A DNA stretch of 64,000 nt from an uncultured SAR86 cluster bacterium (GTDB lineage Bacteria > Pseudomonadota > Gammaproteobacteria > Magnimaribacterales > D2472), in the NCBI GenBank assembly GCA_902547295.1, contig CACCNJ010000004.1:23902-87901 (forward strand), written 5' to 3'. Below the pieces are notes generated by a model that was not told where the DNA came from, made no database searches, and saw only the letters and a program-made list of their open reading frames with translations. The first letter of the stretch is position 1. Each line of letters starts with the position of its first letter. A program made the translations under genes and the position numbers. This document shows, one piece after another, positions 1 through 7,355 of the stretch.

Positions 1-705
1 AAATCTATTTTAGATATTATTAACTTAATAAAATCGGGCGAAACAATTACCCATAAATTAAAAATTAATGAGGGATTGAATATTTATGATATAGAAAACT
101 TAATTAATGATTCATACTTAATAAATGACTGTAGTTTTCTAAAATGTATCAACACCAATCTTTCATTTAGAGAGGGCATTCTTTATCCTGATACTTATTT
201 TTATAAAAAAGGTATGAGTGCGTCTGAAATATTAAACGAAAGTTACACCAGATTAGAAAACTATTTAAATAATAAATTAAAAAATAAAAGTACTTATACC
301 TCATTGAATAAAGAAGAAGTTTTAATTCTTGCATCAATCATTGAAAAAGAAGCTGGTAATGATGATGAGAAAATTAAAATTGCTAGTGTTTTTCTAAAAA
401 GATTATCTATAGGCATGAGACTTCAGGCTGACCCAACAATCATTTATGGTTTATTACCAAATTTTGATGGAGACATAAAAAAATCTGATATTCTAGATAA
501 AAATAATAAATATAATACATATATGATTAATGGCTTACCTCCAACTCCTATTTCTATATCTTCCATATCATCTATAAATGCATCAATTGATTCACTTCCA
601 GGAGACTATTTATTTTTTGTTGCTGATTCAAAAACTTCACATTACTTTTCAAAGACTTATGAAGAGCATCTTAATAAAATTAATGAATTAGGACTTAATA
701 AATGA
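1..705 (+). CDS. mltG: Endolytic murein transglycosylase MltG (5' partial)
   Basis: MltG cleaves nascent glycan strands in the inner membrane and helps set glycan chain length. The frame is open from base 1, so the N-terminal membrane anchor and part of the LysM-like region lie outside the window. A TTG at 76 is not the true start, because conserved MltG sequence (THKLKINEG) precedes it. The YceG catalytic segment LASIIEKEA contains the expected catalytic glutamate, followed by RLQADPT and the GLPPTPI block typical of the family. The stop overlaps the tmk start by 4 bp (ATGA), so the two are probably translationally coupled. The order mltG-tmk-holB is the standard gammaproteobacterial cluster. 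Confidence 0.95.
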   Translation, partial: KSILDIINLIKSGETITHKLKINEGLNIYDIENLINDSYLINDCSFLKCINTNLSFREGILYPDTYFYKKGMSASEILNESYTRLENYLNNKLKNKSTYTSLNKEEVLILASIIEKEAGNDDEKIKIASVFLKRLSIGMRLQADPTIIYGLLPNFDGDIKKSDILDKNNKYNTYMINGLPPTPISISSISSINASIDSLPGDYLFFVADSKTSHYFSKTYEEHLNKINELGLNK

Positions 706-1292
706 AAATAATATCATTTGAGGGAATTGAGGGTGTTGGTAAATCTACTCAATTAAGACTTCTAAAAGATTATCTTGAATCAAAAAATTTTTTAGTAGAT
801 GTATATAGAGAACCTGGATCAACAAATACTGGTGAAAAAATAAGAGATATTCTATTAAATTCATCAAATGAATTATCAAATGAAGCTGAACTTCTTTTAA
901 TGTTTGCATCAAGATCTGAGCTTATAAAACATAAGATAAATAAATGTAAATCAGACTATTTACTATTAGATAGATTCTATGATGCTTCTATTACATATCA
1001 AGGTTATGGCAGAAAGCTTTCTATTCCTTTAATTGAATCTCTTATAACTTTTATAAATTGTCCAGTACCTAATTATAGTATTTTGCTTGATATCCCAGTT
1101 GATGAGGGTTTTGCACGCAAATCTAATGATGATATTGATAGAATTGAATCATCAAGCAAAGCATTTTTTGAAAGAGTAAGAAAAGGTTATATCAAGATTG
1201 CAAAAGATAATAAGGATAGATTTATAAAAATTAATGCCTCTTTGGATATTGATCAAATTCATCAAAAAATAATTAAACATATCGGGTTATAA
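702..1292 (+). CDS. tmk: Thymidylate kinase
   Basis: This cytosolic enzyme phosphorylates dTMP to dTDP for DNA synthesis. The 196 residues are close to the family norm of about 210. A P-loop is visible at residues 7-16 (EGIEGVGKST), REPG at 36-39 and the DR pair at 90-91 (LLLDRFYDAS). The lid region follows as RIESSSKAFFERVRKGY. The ATG overlaps the mltG stop, and holB starts 2 bp after the stop, so this is the middle gene of an mltG-tmk-holB operon. Nothing is unusual apart from the AT-driven lysine and asparagine bias. Confidence 0.97.
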   Translation: MKIISFEGIEGVGKSTQLRLLKDYLESKNFLVDVYREPGSTNTGEKIRDILLNSSNELSNEAELLLMFASRSELIKHKINKCKSDYLLLDRFYDASITYQGYGRKLSIPLIESLITFINCPVPNYSILLDIPVDEGFARKSNDDIDRIESSSKAFFERVRKGYIKIAKDNKDRFIKINASLDIDQIHQKIIKHIGL

Positions 1293-1294
1293 AG

Positions 1295-2260
1295 ATGAGT
1301 ATTGATAACTACAGTTGGCTAAAAGAAATTTATAAAAATATTGATTTTGACAAGTTACCACATGGAATAATAATTTCTGGGTCTAAAGGTATTGGTAAAA
1401 GACTTCTTGCAAATGAGATTGCTACAAAAATTCTTTCAAAAAAATTAGATTCAAATGAACTAGCACTTATCAAGTCTAATAACCATCCTGATTTTTTTAA
1501 ACTAGATAAAGAAAAAATACTTCTGCACCATATCACTTATAGAAAAGATAAATGGGATGATGAAAAGGGCCAGAGAAATGTTAATGATTTCTTATCGGTA
1601 ACTCCGTCAATTTCAAATAATAAGGTAGCTTTAATATTGAATGCTCAAACTATGAATGCCGAATGTCAAAATGCATTATTAAAATCTCTTGAGGAACCAG
1701 CTAAAAATACTTTCATTATTATTGTTACTGATAGAAACAAATCCTTATTAGATACAATATATAGTAGGTGTCAAATTATTAATGTACCCAATTTAAATGA
1801 ATCAACTATTAATAATTGGTTAAGTAAAAATGGTATATCAGATATTAACTCCACATATTTTCCAAGTTTTATATCTCCATTAGAGATTATTGAGGATATT
1901 CAAAACAACAAACATTTAAATTTTAGGGAGTTCCTTGAAATTATTTCTGACTTTATAGAAAATAAAATTGATGCTAATTCAGCCTTAAAAAATGTAGCAA
2001 ATCTAGAAATTGATTTAATTACTAAAACAAATTATTTAATTGAATTTCTTAAGATACTCTTAAAATCAAGGTTATTATCTGAAGAATTATCCGGTTCTTA
2101 TATAAAATTTAATACATTTAAATTTAACAATTTAAAGATTTCAAATCTTATAAATGATTTAAATGATTTTCGATATGATTATTTTAGAGTCCCACAAATC
2201 AATGAAACTCATGTTTTAAATTATTTTTTTAGCGAATTAAAAAATTCTATCAAGTTATAG
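1295..2260 (+). CDS. holB: DNA polymerase III delta' subunit
   Basis: Delta' is the rigid stator of the clamp-loader complex that loads the beta clamp. The sequence has an AAA+ fold with a Walker A-like GSKGIGKR at residues 29-36, the block NALLKSLEEP and the sensor segment TIYSRCQ. Length is 321 aa, near the family norm. The four-cysteine zinc module after Walker A in E. coli delta' is absent: the matching stretch (LIKSNNHPDFFKL) has no cysteines. The C-terminal collar domain is poorly conserved but of expected length. It follows tmk by 2 bp and overlaps the convergent SDR gene by 11 bp at the 3' end. Confidence 0.9.
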   Translation: MSIDNYSWLKEIYKNIDFDKLPHGIIISGSKGIGKRLLANEIATKILSKKLDSNELALIKSNNHPDFFKLDKEKILLHHITYRKDKWDDEKGQRNVNDFLSVTPSISNNKVALILNAQTMNAECQNALLKSLEEPAKNTFIIIVTDRNKSLLDTIYSRCQIINVPNLNESTINNWLSKNGISDINSTYFPSFISPLEIIEDIQNNKHLNFREFLEIISDFIENKIDANSALKNVANLEIDLITKTNYLIEFLKILLKSRLLSEELSGSYIKFNTFKFNNLKISNLINDLNDFRYDYFRVPQINETHVLNYFFSELKNSIKL

Positions 2261-3017
2261 TTGTACCACCATCAACAACTATTGTTTGTCCGTTAATATA
2301 ATTACCAGCATTAGAAGCAAGCATAACAGCAACACCAGCAATTTCATCTGGCTCACCGATCCTTCTCATAGGTGTTGAAGATAACACTGAATTTAAAATA
2401 TCAGGGTTTTCCCATAATGCCTTCGCAAAATCTGTTTTTATAAGACCTGGTGCAATCGAATTTGCTCTAATATTTTTATGACCAAATTCAGCAGCTATAT
2501 TTTTAACAATCATAACATCGGCAGCTTTACTTATATTATAAGCACCAAGTATTGGGCTACCTTTAATAGCAGCGATACTAGATATAATAATAATTGAACC
2601 ATCCTCACGATTAATCATATCTGGTAATACTAAGTTGCATAAGATTTGATTAGACTTAATATTATTATTCATAACCTTGTCAAACTTTTCTGATGGCATA
2701 TCAAGCATTGACCCCATAAATGGATTTGTTGCAGCATTGCAAATGAGGGTATCAATTCTTCCTAGTTTTTCTTTAGTTAATGATACTAAATCGTTTAGTT
2801 GATTTTCATTACTTATATTTGCTGGAATAGGGAAGGCAGCTTCTGTACCAACAGCTTTATTAATTTCACTAGCAGTAGCTTCACAAGCATCAAGTTTCCT
2901 ACTAGAGATAATTACCTTGGCACCATGTAAAGCACAATGATGTGCAATACTTTTTCCTATACCCCTTGAAGATCCTGTAATTAAAATTGATTTGTCTTTT
3001 AGGTTAAATAATGACAT
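2250..3017 (-). CDS. Short-chain dehydrogenase/reductase (FabG-like)
   Basis: This is a classical SDR oxidoreductase of 255 aa using NAD(P)H. The Rossmann glycine motif TGSSRGIG lies at residues 14-21, a NAG-like NAAT at about 94-97, the catalytic Ser at 146/147, and the Tyr160-x3-Lys164 pair in GAYNISKAA. The C-terminal GYINGQTIVVDGG-like segment is typical. The substrate cannot be inferred; related proteins act on 3-oxoacyl or alcohol substrates. The gene converges on holB with an 11-bp overlap and diverges from grxC, whose promoter must lie within or beside this gene's first codons. Confidence 0.88.
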   Translation of the reverse strand: MSLFNLKDKSILITGSSRGIGKSIAHHCALHGAKVIISSRKLDACEATASEINKAVGTEAAFPIPANISNENQLNDLVSLTKEKLGRIDTLICNAATNPFMGSMLDMPSEKFDKVMNNNIKSNQILCNLVLPDMINREDGSIIIISSIAAIKGSPILGAYNISKAADVMIVKNIAAEFGHKNIRANSIAPGLIKTDFAKALWENPDILNSVLSSTPMRRIGEPDEIAGVAVMLASNAGNYINGQTIVVDGGTTIT

Positions 3018-3025
3018 ATTTTTAT

Positions 3026-3031
3026 TATAAT
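3026..3031 (+). promoter_or_regulatory. -10 hexamer immediately upstream of grxC
   Basis: A perfect TATAAT ends 6 nt before the grxC ATG at 3038. With the usual 6-7 nt from -10 to start point, transcription would begin on the start codon itself, giving a leaderless mRNA. No convincing -35 is seen at the right distance, and no Shine-Dalgarno precedes the ATG. Confidence 0.5.
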
Positions 3032-3037
3032 GAAATT

Positions 3038-3268
3038 ATGACTAAAAAAGTTGAAATATATTCCAGGTCAAATTGCTCATATTGCGTTATGGCAATGAAA
3101 TTCTTTGACTCAAAAGGAATTAAATATGATGTCTATAGTGCTGATGATCCAAAAGTTTTTGAAGAGATGTTAGAGCGAAATCCTCAAGCTAGAACAGTTC
3201 CTCAAATTTTTATAGATGATAAGTTGATTGGTGGATATACTGACTTAGTCGAAAATTATTCGGAATAA
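3038..3268 (+). CDS. grxC: Glutaredoxin 3 family
   Basis: This small cytosolic thiol-disulfide oxidoreductase works with glutathione. At 76 aa it matches bacterial Grx3. It shows the CSYC active site at residues 13-16, the cis-proline segment TVPQIFID and the GGYTDL glutathione-binding motif. An upstream in-frame ATG at 3011 would add nine residues (TYFYYNEIM-like) unlike any glutaredoxin and would place the start before the TATAAT at 3026, so I use 3038. The symporter gene follows 4 bp after the stop. Bacteria often keep grxC near secB or holB; here it is divergent from an SDR. Confidence 0.93.
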   Translation: MTKKVEIYSRSNCSYCVMAMKFFDSKGIKYDVYSADDPKVFEEMLERNPQARTVPQIFIDDKLIGGYTDLVENYSE

Positions 3269-3272
3269 CTAT

Positions 3273-4940
3273 ATGGAACAATTTAATGCTTTTTTGGTAT
3301 TACTTGATAGTAATTTAAGTGGATCTTGGTGGTTTCCAGCTTTATTAATTGGAACGGGTATATTTTTTACTATTTATCTAGGATTTCCACAATTTAAGTA
3401 TTTCAATAGCGCATTAAAAATAGTATCTGGAAAGACAAAAAACTCTGAATCAGATGGAGAAACAACTGGATTTCAAGCACTTACAACAGCTATGTCTGGC
3501 GCTGTGGGTACAGGTAATATTGGTGGTGTTGCTTTAGCAATTTGGACAGGCGGGCCTGCAGCAATATTTTGGATGTGGATTACAGCAATTTTTGGAATGA
3601 CAACAAAATATGTTGAAGTAACTTTAGGTCATAAATACAGAACAACTCTAAACGACGGCTCAATATCTGGTGGACCAATGTATTACATTGAACAAGGTTT
3701 AAATATGAAATGGGTTGCTATTCTATTTGCATTCTTAATGATGATTACAGCTATCGGTTCTGGAAATATGCCTCAAATTAATAATATCGCTTTGGTAATG
3801 AACACTGAATTTGCTGTGCCTAAACTATTTACTGGATTATTTTTGGGAGCTTTGCTTTGGATAATTATTATTGGAGGAATAAAAAGAATTGCATCTGTTG
3901 CTAGTAGAATTATTCCAATAATGGGTCTTATATACTTTGGTGGCGCATTAATAATATTGGCAGAAAATTATCAAAATATAATTCCTTCATTTAACGCAAT
4001 ATTTGCACAAGTCTTTACTGGATCTGCCGCAGTTGGAGGATTTCTTGGTGCTAGTTTTGCAATGAGTTTAAAATATGGTGTTGCTCGTGGCCTATATTCA
4101 AATGAGGCTGGTCAGGGATCATCTCCAATTGCTCATGCTTCATCAAAAAATAAATCAATTGATCAAGGCGTTGTTTCTATACTCGAACCTTTTATCGATA
4201 CCATTGTTGTATGTAGTGTTACAGCGTTGGTAATTTTATCAAGTGGAGTATGGACTCAAAAATTTGATACAACCTTCTCAAAGACAGATATGATAATTCT
4301 TGAAGGAATTTATTCTGATGAAAAAAATGTAGATGGTGAATATATTTATCCAGATCATATAAACGAATTAACAAAATATGTTCAATCTATTGATTCAAAT
4401 GTAAATGAATTTTCAGGCTCAATAGATATAAAAGATGGAAAAATATTATCAGAAAATATAACTGTAATTCATTCCAGATCAATTGCAGAAGACATAACAA
4501 TTTCCAATTCAATTGAGGATAGTTTATTTTCAGGAAAACTTGATGTTAAAAATGGAAAAATATCAGAACAAGTTTCTATAAATGGTAAATCACTTGTAAG
4601 CTCGGCAGAATTAACAGCAAAAGCATTCTCACAAGGAATACTTGGTCAATATGGCGGTAAGTTAGTAGCTATAGCCTTATTATTATTTGCGTTTTCTACA
4701 TCAATAACCTGGTGTTATTATGGGGATAGATCTACTGCGTATATATTTGGAGAGAAGGGCGTTGTTTGGTATAGAAATTTCTACGTTTTATGTTTTGTTT
4801 TAGCTGCAGTTATTGATACAACTGTAGTTTGGAACATTGCTTATGTTGTTGTAGCACTTGTATCAATACCAAATTTAATTGCAATGTTTGTTCTTAGAAA
4901 GGAAATGAAATCTCTTTCAGATAATTTTGACATCAAATAA
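3273..4940 (+). CDS. Sodium:alanine (AGCS) symporter with large insertion
   Basis: AGCS carriers import alanine or glycine with Na+ across the inner membrane. The core is clear: the SGAVGTGNIGGVA motif early, then GGPMYYIEQGL, SNEAGQGSSPIAHA and the C-terminal helices FSTSITWCYYGDRS. At 555 aa it is about 100 residues longer than usual. The extra length is a hydrophilic stretch at about residues 335-440, between the helix ending SSGVW and the segment SSAELTAKAF. It contains two similar units beginning FSGSIDIKDGK (residue 380) and FSGKLDVKNGK (residue 419). It lies 4 bp after grxC and converges on trmA. The amino acid specificity is not determined. Confidence 0.9.
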   Translation: MEQFNAFLVLLDSNLSGSWWFPALLIGTGIFFTIYLGFPQFKYFNSALKIVSGKTKNSESDGETTGFQALTTAMSGAVGTGNIGGVALAIWTGGPAAIFWMWITAIFGMTTKYVEVTLGHKYRTTLNDGSISGGPMYYIEQGLNMKWVAILFAFLMMITAIGSGNMPQINNIALVMNTEFAVPKLFTGLFLGALLWIIIIGGIKRIASVASRIIPIMGLIYFGGALIILAENYQNIIPSFNAIFAQVFTGSAAVGGFLGASFAMSLKYGVARGLYSNEAGQGSSPIAHASSKNKSIDQGVVSILEPFIDTIVVCSVTALVILSSGVWTQKFDTTFSKTDMIILEGIYSDEKNVDGEYIYPDHINELTKYVQSIDSNVNEFSGSIDIKDGKILSENITVIHSRSIAEDITISNSIEDSLFSGKLDVKNGKISEQVSINGKSLVSSAELTAKAFSQGILGQYGGKLVAIALLLFAFSTSITWCYYGDRSTAYIFGEKGVVWYRNFYVLCFVLAAVIDTTVVWNIAYVVVALVSIPNLIAMFVLRKEMKSLSDNFDIK

Positions 4941-4941
4941 A

Positions 4942-5952
4942 TTATTCAATCATTTTTAATACAGATATTATCTCTAGATGATTTTTATTTGGAAATTGAT
5001 CAAACAATTCTATCTTTGTAATTTTATGTGACCTAATTAAATTTATATCTCTAATATAAGTTTCAGCATTACAAGAAACATAAATAATATTTTTAAAATT
5101 TGAGGCTAAATTAATTACATCCTCTGTTAATCCAGACCGAGGAGGATCCAAAAGAATATGTGAAAAATTAAAGTCAGATATAGTTTTTGAATTCATTCGG
5201 TTGAAAATTTTTCCTTTAAATAATTTTGATACTTCATCAGATGAAAGACGAGCATTATGAATGTTTGAAATATTATTTTCTTTTAAAGATTTGTTAAGGC
5301 ATTTAATAGAGTTTCTATTATTTTCTGTTGCTAGAACTTTGTTGAATATAAATGATAACGGAATAGTAAAAGTACCTATCCCACAATATAACTCTAATAA
5401 GTCATCTGGATTCTCTATGAAATCAATTACTTTAAATATCATTTTATCAACTAAATATTTATTTGATTGTGTAAAAGTATTATCAGTCTGATAAATTTTT
5501 AAATTTTTATAAATGAGTGTATCGTCTAAATATAGACCCCTTGTTTCATATTTATAGTTTTTAGATCGAATGATAATATTTATTTTTAGATCTTCAGATA
5601 CTTGATTCACAAGATTTATTAGGGATTTATCTATTATTTTGTGATAAATCATTGTGACCATAATTTTATTGTGTTGATTTGATCTAAAATTAACTTGAAA
5701 TAACTTTTGGTTTATTTCGTTATTCTCATTTATTCTCTTTAAAAGTACTGGCATTAAGTTCTGAATACTTAATGATGCGTCTTTAAAAGTTTTGATGTAA
5801 ATTTTTTCATTAATATCATGCATAACATAATGATTTTTTCTATAAGAAAATTCACAACGACTTCTAAATGATGTTGCGGGACTGAGGTTAATTGCTACTT
5901 TATCGTCATAATTGTTTTTAATGTCGTCTTGAAATCTATCAAATTTATTCAT
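4942..5952 (-). CDS. trmA: tRNA (uracil-5-)-methyltransferase
   Basis: TrmA makes ribothymidine at position 54 of tRNA using SAM. The protein has 336 residues (E. coli about 366). The N-terminal SPATSFRSRCEFSYRKN block matches TrmA rather than RlmC or RlmD, and there is no iron-sulfur cysteine cluster. The SAM motif ELYCGIGTF is at about 187-195, DPPRSG at 269-274 and the nucleophilic Cys294 in YVSCNAET. The C-terminal FPNKNHLE carries the expected glutamate. Its ATG overlaps by 4 bp (ATGA) the stop of a small frame-disrupted membrane-protein gene just upstream, suggesting coupled translation. Confidence 0.93.
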   Translation of the reverse strand: MNKFDRFQDDIKNNYDDKVAINLSPATSFRSRCEFSYRKNHYVMHDINEKIYIKTFKDASLSIQNLMPVLLKRINENNEINQKLFQVNFRSNQHNKIMVTMIYHKIIDKSLINLVNQVSEDLKINIIIRSKNYKYETRGLYLDDTLIYKNLKIYQTDNTFTQSNKYLVDKMIFKVIDFIENPDDLLELYCGIGTFTIPLSFIFNKVLATENNRNSIKCLNKSLKENNISNIHNARLSSDEVSKLFKGKIFNRMNSKTISDFNFSHILLDPPRSGLTEDVINLASNFKNIIYVSCNAETYIRDINLIRSHKITKIELFDQFPNKNHLEIISVLKMIE

Positions 5953-6114
5953 ATTAAAAGAGTTGTAACAATTAAAACTAAACCTATAAATATCACATTA
6001 ATACTAATGAATAAAAAAATAATTTTTCCAAATGAAATATTATTTAGATCATCTGACAGTTGTTCTTTTTTTCTAATTCCTAAAAAAGAACTTATAATCC
6101 TATATAACCACATA
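5949..6114 (-). pseudogene. DUF2970-like small membrane protein, frame disrupted at an A7 run
   Basis: From the ATG at 6114 the minus strand encodes MWLYRIISSFLGIRKK and then runs into a stop. Removing one base from the run of seven A (plus-strand T7 at 6067-6073) joins it to a second open frame reading LSDDLNNISFGKII then a hydrophobic helix (FLFISINVIFIGLVLIV). That frame ends in a TGA overlapping the trmA ATG (ATGA). The joined product would be 54 aa with one membrane helix. It resembles DUF2970 proteins, whose pattern is a short amphipathic start, a polar linker and one helix. It may be a pseudogene, a homopolymer error or a slippage-expressed gene. The family assignment rests on remembered pattern only. 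Confidence 0.6.
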
Positions 6115-6119
6115 TAAAT

Positions 6120-6710
6120 ATGAATGAAATAATTAATATCACAAAATCTGCTGAAGAATACTTGGCAAAATTAATTCAAGATAAGAATGAAACAGACTTA
6201 TCTATTAGAATTTTTATTTCTGATCCCGGCACTCCAAAAGCTGAAACTTGCCTAGCATATTGTAAACCAGATGAAGCCATGCCAGACGATATGATTTTAA
6301 ATCTTGATTTAATAAATGTTAATATCGAAAAAAGAAGTATTCCATTTTTAAAAGATTGTGAGGTAAATTTTGATAATGATACTTTTGGTGGCCAACTTAC
6401 CATTAAAGCCCCTAATGCAAGACTACCAAATATATCTCCTGATAGCCCAGTTGAAGACAGAATTAATTATGTAATTTATAACGAAATTAACCCCATGCTT
6501 GAATCTCATGGCGGTGAGGTTTCTCTTGTTGAATTTAATGACAAAAACATTGCAGTTCTTCAATTTGGAGGAGGTTGTCAGGGCTGTGGAATGGTAGATG
6601 TAACACTTAAAGATGGAATCGAGAAGACTCTCATCGATCAAATTCCAGAAGTAAAAGCGGTCAAAGATCTTACTGATCATTCAATAAATGACAACGCTTA
6701 TTATAAATAA
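6120..6710 (+). CDS. nfuA: Fe/S biogenesis protein NfuA
   Basis: NfuA carries and delivers [4Fe-4S] clusters to apo-proteins. The 196 aa match E. coli NfuA (191). Residues 1-100 are the degenerate A-type (IscA-like) domain; residues 110-196 are the Nfu domain, with cluster-binding C153-x2-C156 in GGCQGCGMVD. Cysteines 44 and 48 in the N-terminal half (ETCLAYC) are not the usual A-type ligands. It is divergent from the small gene and trmA, with only 5 bp between the start codons. It converges directly on the csiV-like gene, whose stop codon abuts. Confidence 0.95.
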   Translation: MNEIINITKSAEEYLAKLIQDKNETDLSIRIFISDPGTPKAETCLAYCKPDEAMPDDMILNLDLINVNIEKRSIPFLKDCEVNFDNDTFGGQLTIKAPNARLPNISPDSPVEDRINYVIYNEINPMLESHGGEVSLVEFNDKNIAVLQFGGGCQGCGMVDVTLKDGIEKTLIDQIPEVKAVKDLTDHSINDNAYYK

Positions 6711-7355
6711 CTAAATTTCACTTACAGAAACTACTACTCCAAAATATGGATGATCGAAAAAGTGAATTTCTTCATTAAATATTCTTTTTTCATTATCAAT
6801 GAAGATTTTTATATTAGAGTTTCTTGTATATGAATTTCCTAAGTATGCCTTAAGATCAATATGCATGAATCTCTTTTTATAGAACTTTATAAGAAAGCCA
6901 TAATTATTTTGGCTTTGATATGACAAAAAATTTGATGATTCATTATCTGGAATAGTTTGGATCCAAGATTTTGTATCAAGTAAAATATAGTTTTTATCAT
7001 TAGCAATTTTTCTTTTTAGCTTATTTAAAACAGTTAAATTATCATTATCTCTATATAGAGGTTTTGGTAATTCCATAACATCTATTTCATCAACATTATT
7101 AAATAAGTTTTTATAAAATTCTGACATATTTGAAAAGTTACTATGTTCGGTCTTGTCAGATAAGGAGGCCTCATCATATAAATAAACTAAGTCTTTATTA
7201 GGTACTTTTAATTTTGTATTGAAGGTTTCAATAGTCTCAAAATCCTTATACTTAAATATGATTAATTCTATTTTATATTCAGCCGCATCTTCATGAGCAA
7301 AAGAAATATTTATTAATAATATTAATAATAAAGATCTTTTTTTAAAAAATTTCAT
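6711..7355 (-). CDS. CsiV-like exported protein
   Basis: The protein of 214 aa starts with a signal peptide (LLLILLINISFA, cleavage near residue 20). The mature part begins with EYKIELIIFKYKD, which matches the start of CsiV, the periplasmic protein that activates the LpoA/PBP1A peptidoglycan synthase in Vibrio. The C-terminal FFDHPYFGVVVSVSEI also fits the family. Its position directly downstream of mfd (14-bp overlap) is the usual place for this gene family in gammaproteobacteria, as I recall it. A role in cell-wall synthesis is inferred from family only; conservation in the middle is weak. Confidence 0.65.
   Translation of the reverse strand: MKFFKKRSLLLILLINISFAHEDAAEYKIELIIFKYKDFETIETFNTKLKVPNKDLVYLYDEASLSDKTEHSNFSNMSEFYKNLFNNVDEIDVMELPKPLYRDNDNLTVLNKLKRKIANDKNYILLDTKSWIQTIPDNESSNFLSYQSQNNYGFLIKFYKKRFMHIDLKAYLGNSYTRNSNIKIFIDNEKRIFNEEIHFFDHPYFGVVVSVSEI

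Noticed and set aside
3011..3037. Upstream ATG of grxC at 3011
   Set aside because: Adds residues foreign to glutaredoxins and lies ahead of the TATAAT; 3038 gives the exact family N-terminus.
5929..6117. Plus-strand open frame of 62 codons between trmA and nfuA
   Set aside because: Its start lies inside trmA on the opposite strand, and the minus strand reads a more coherent small membrane protein here. It shows no family features.
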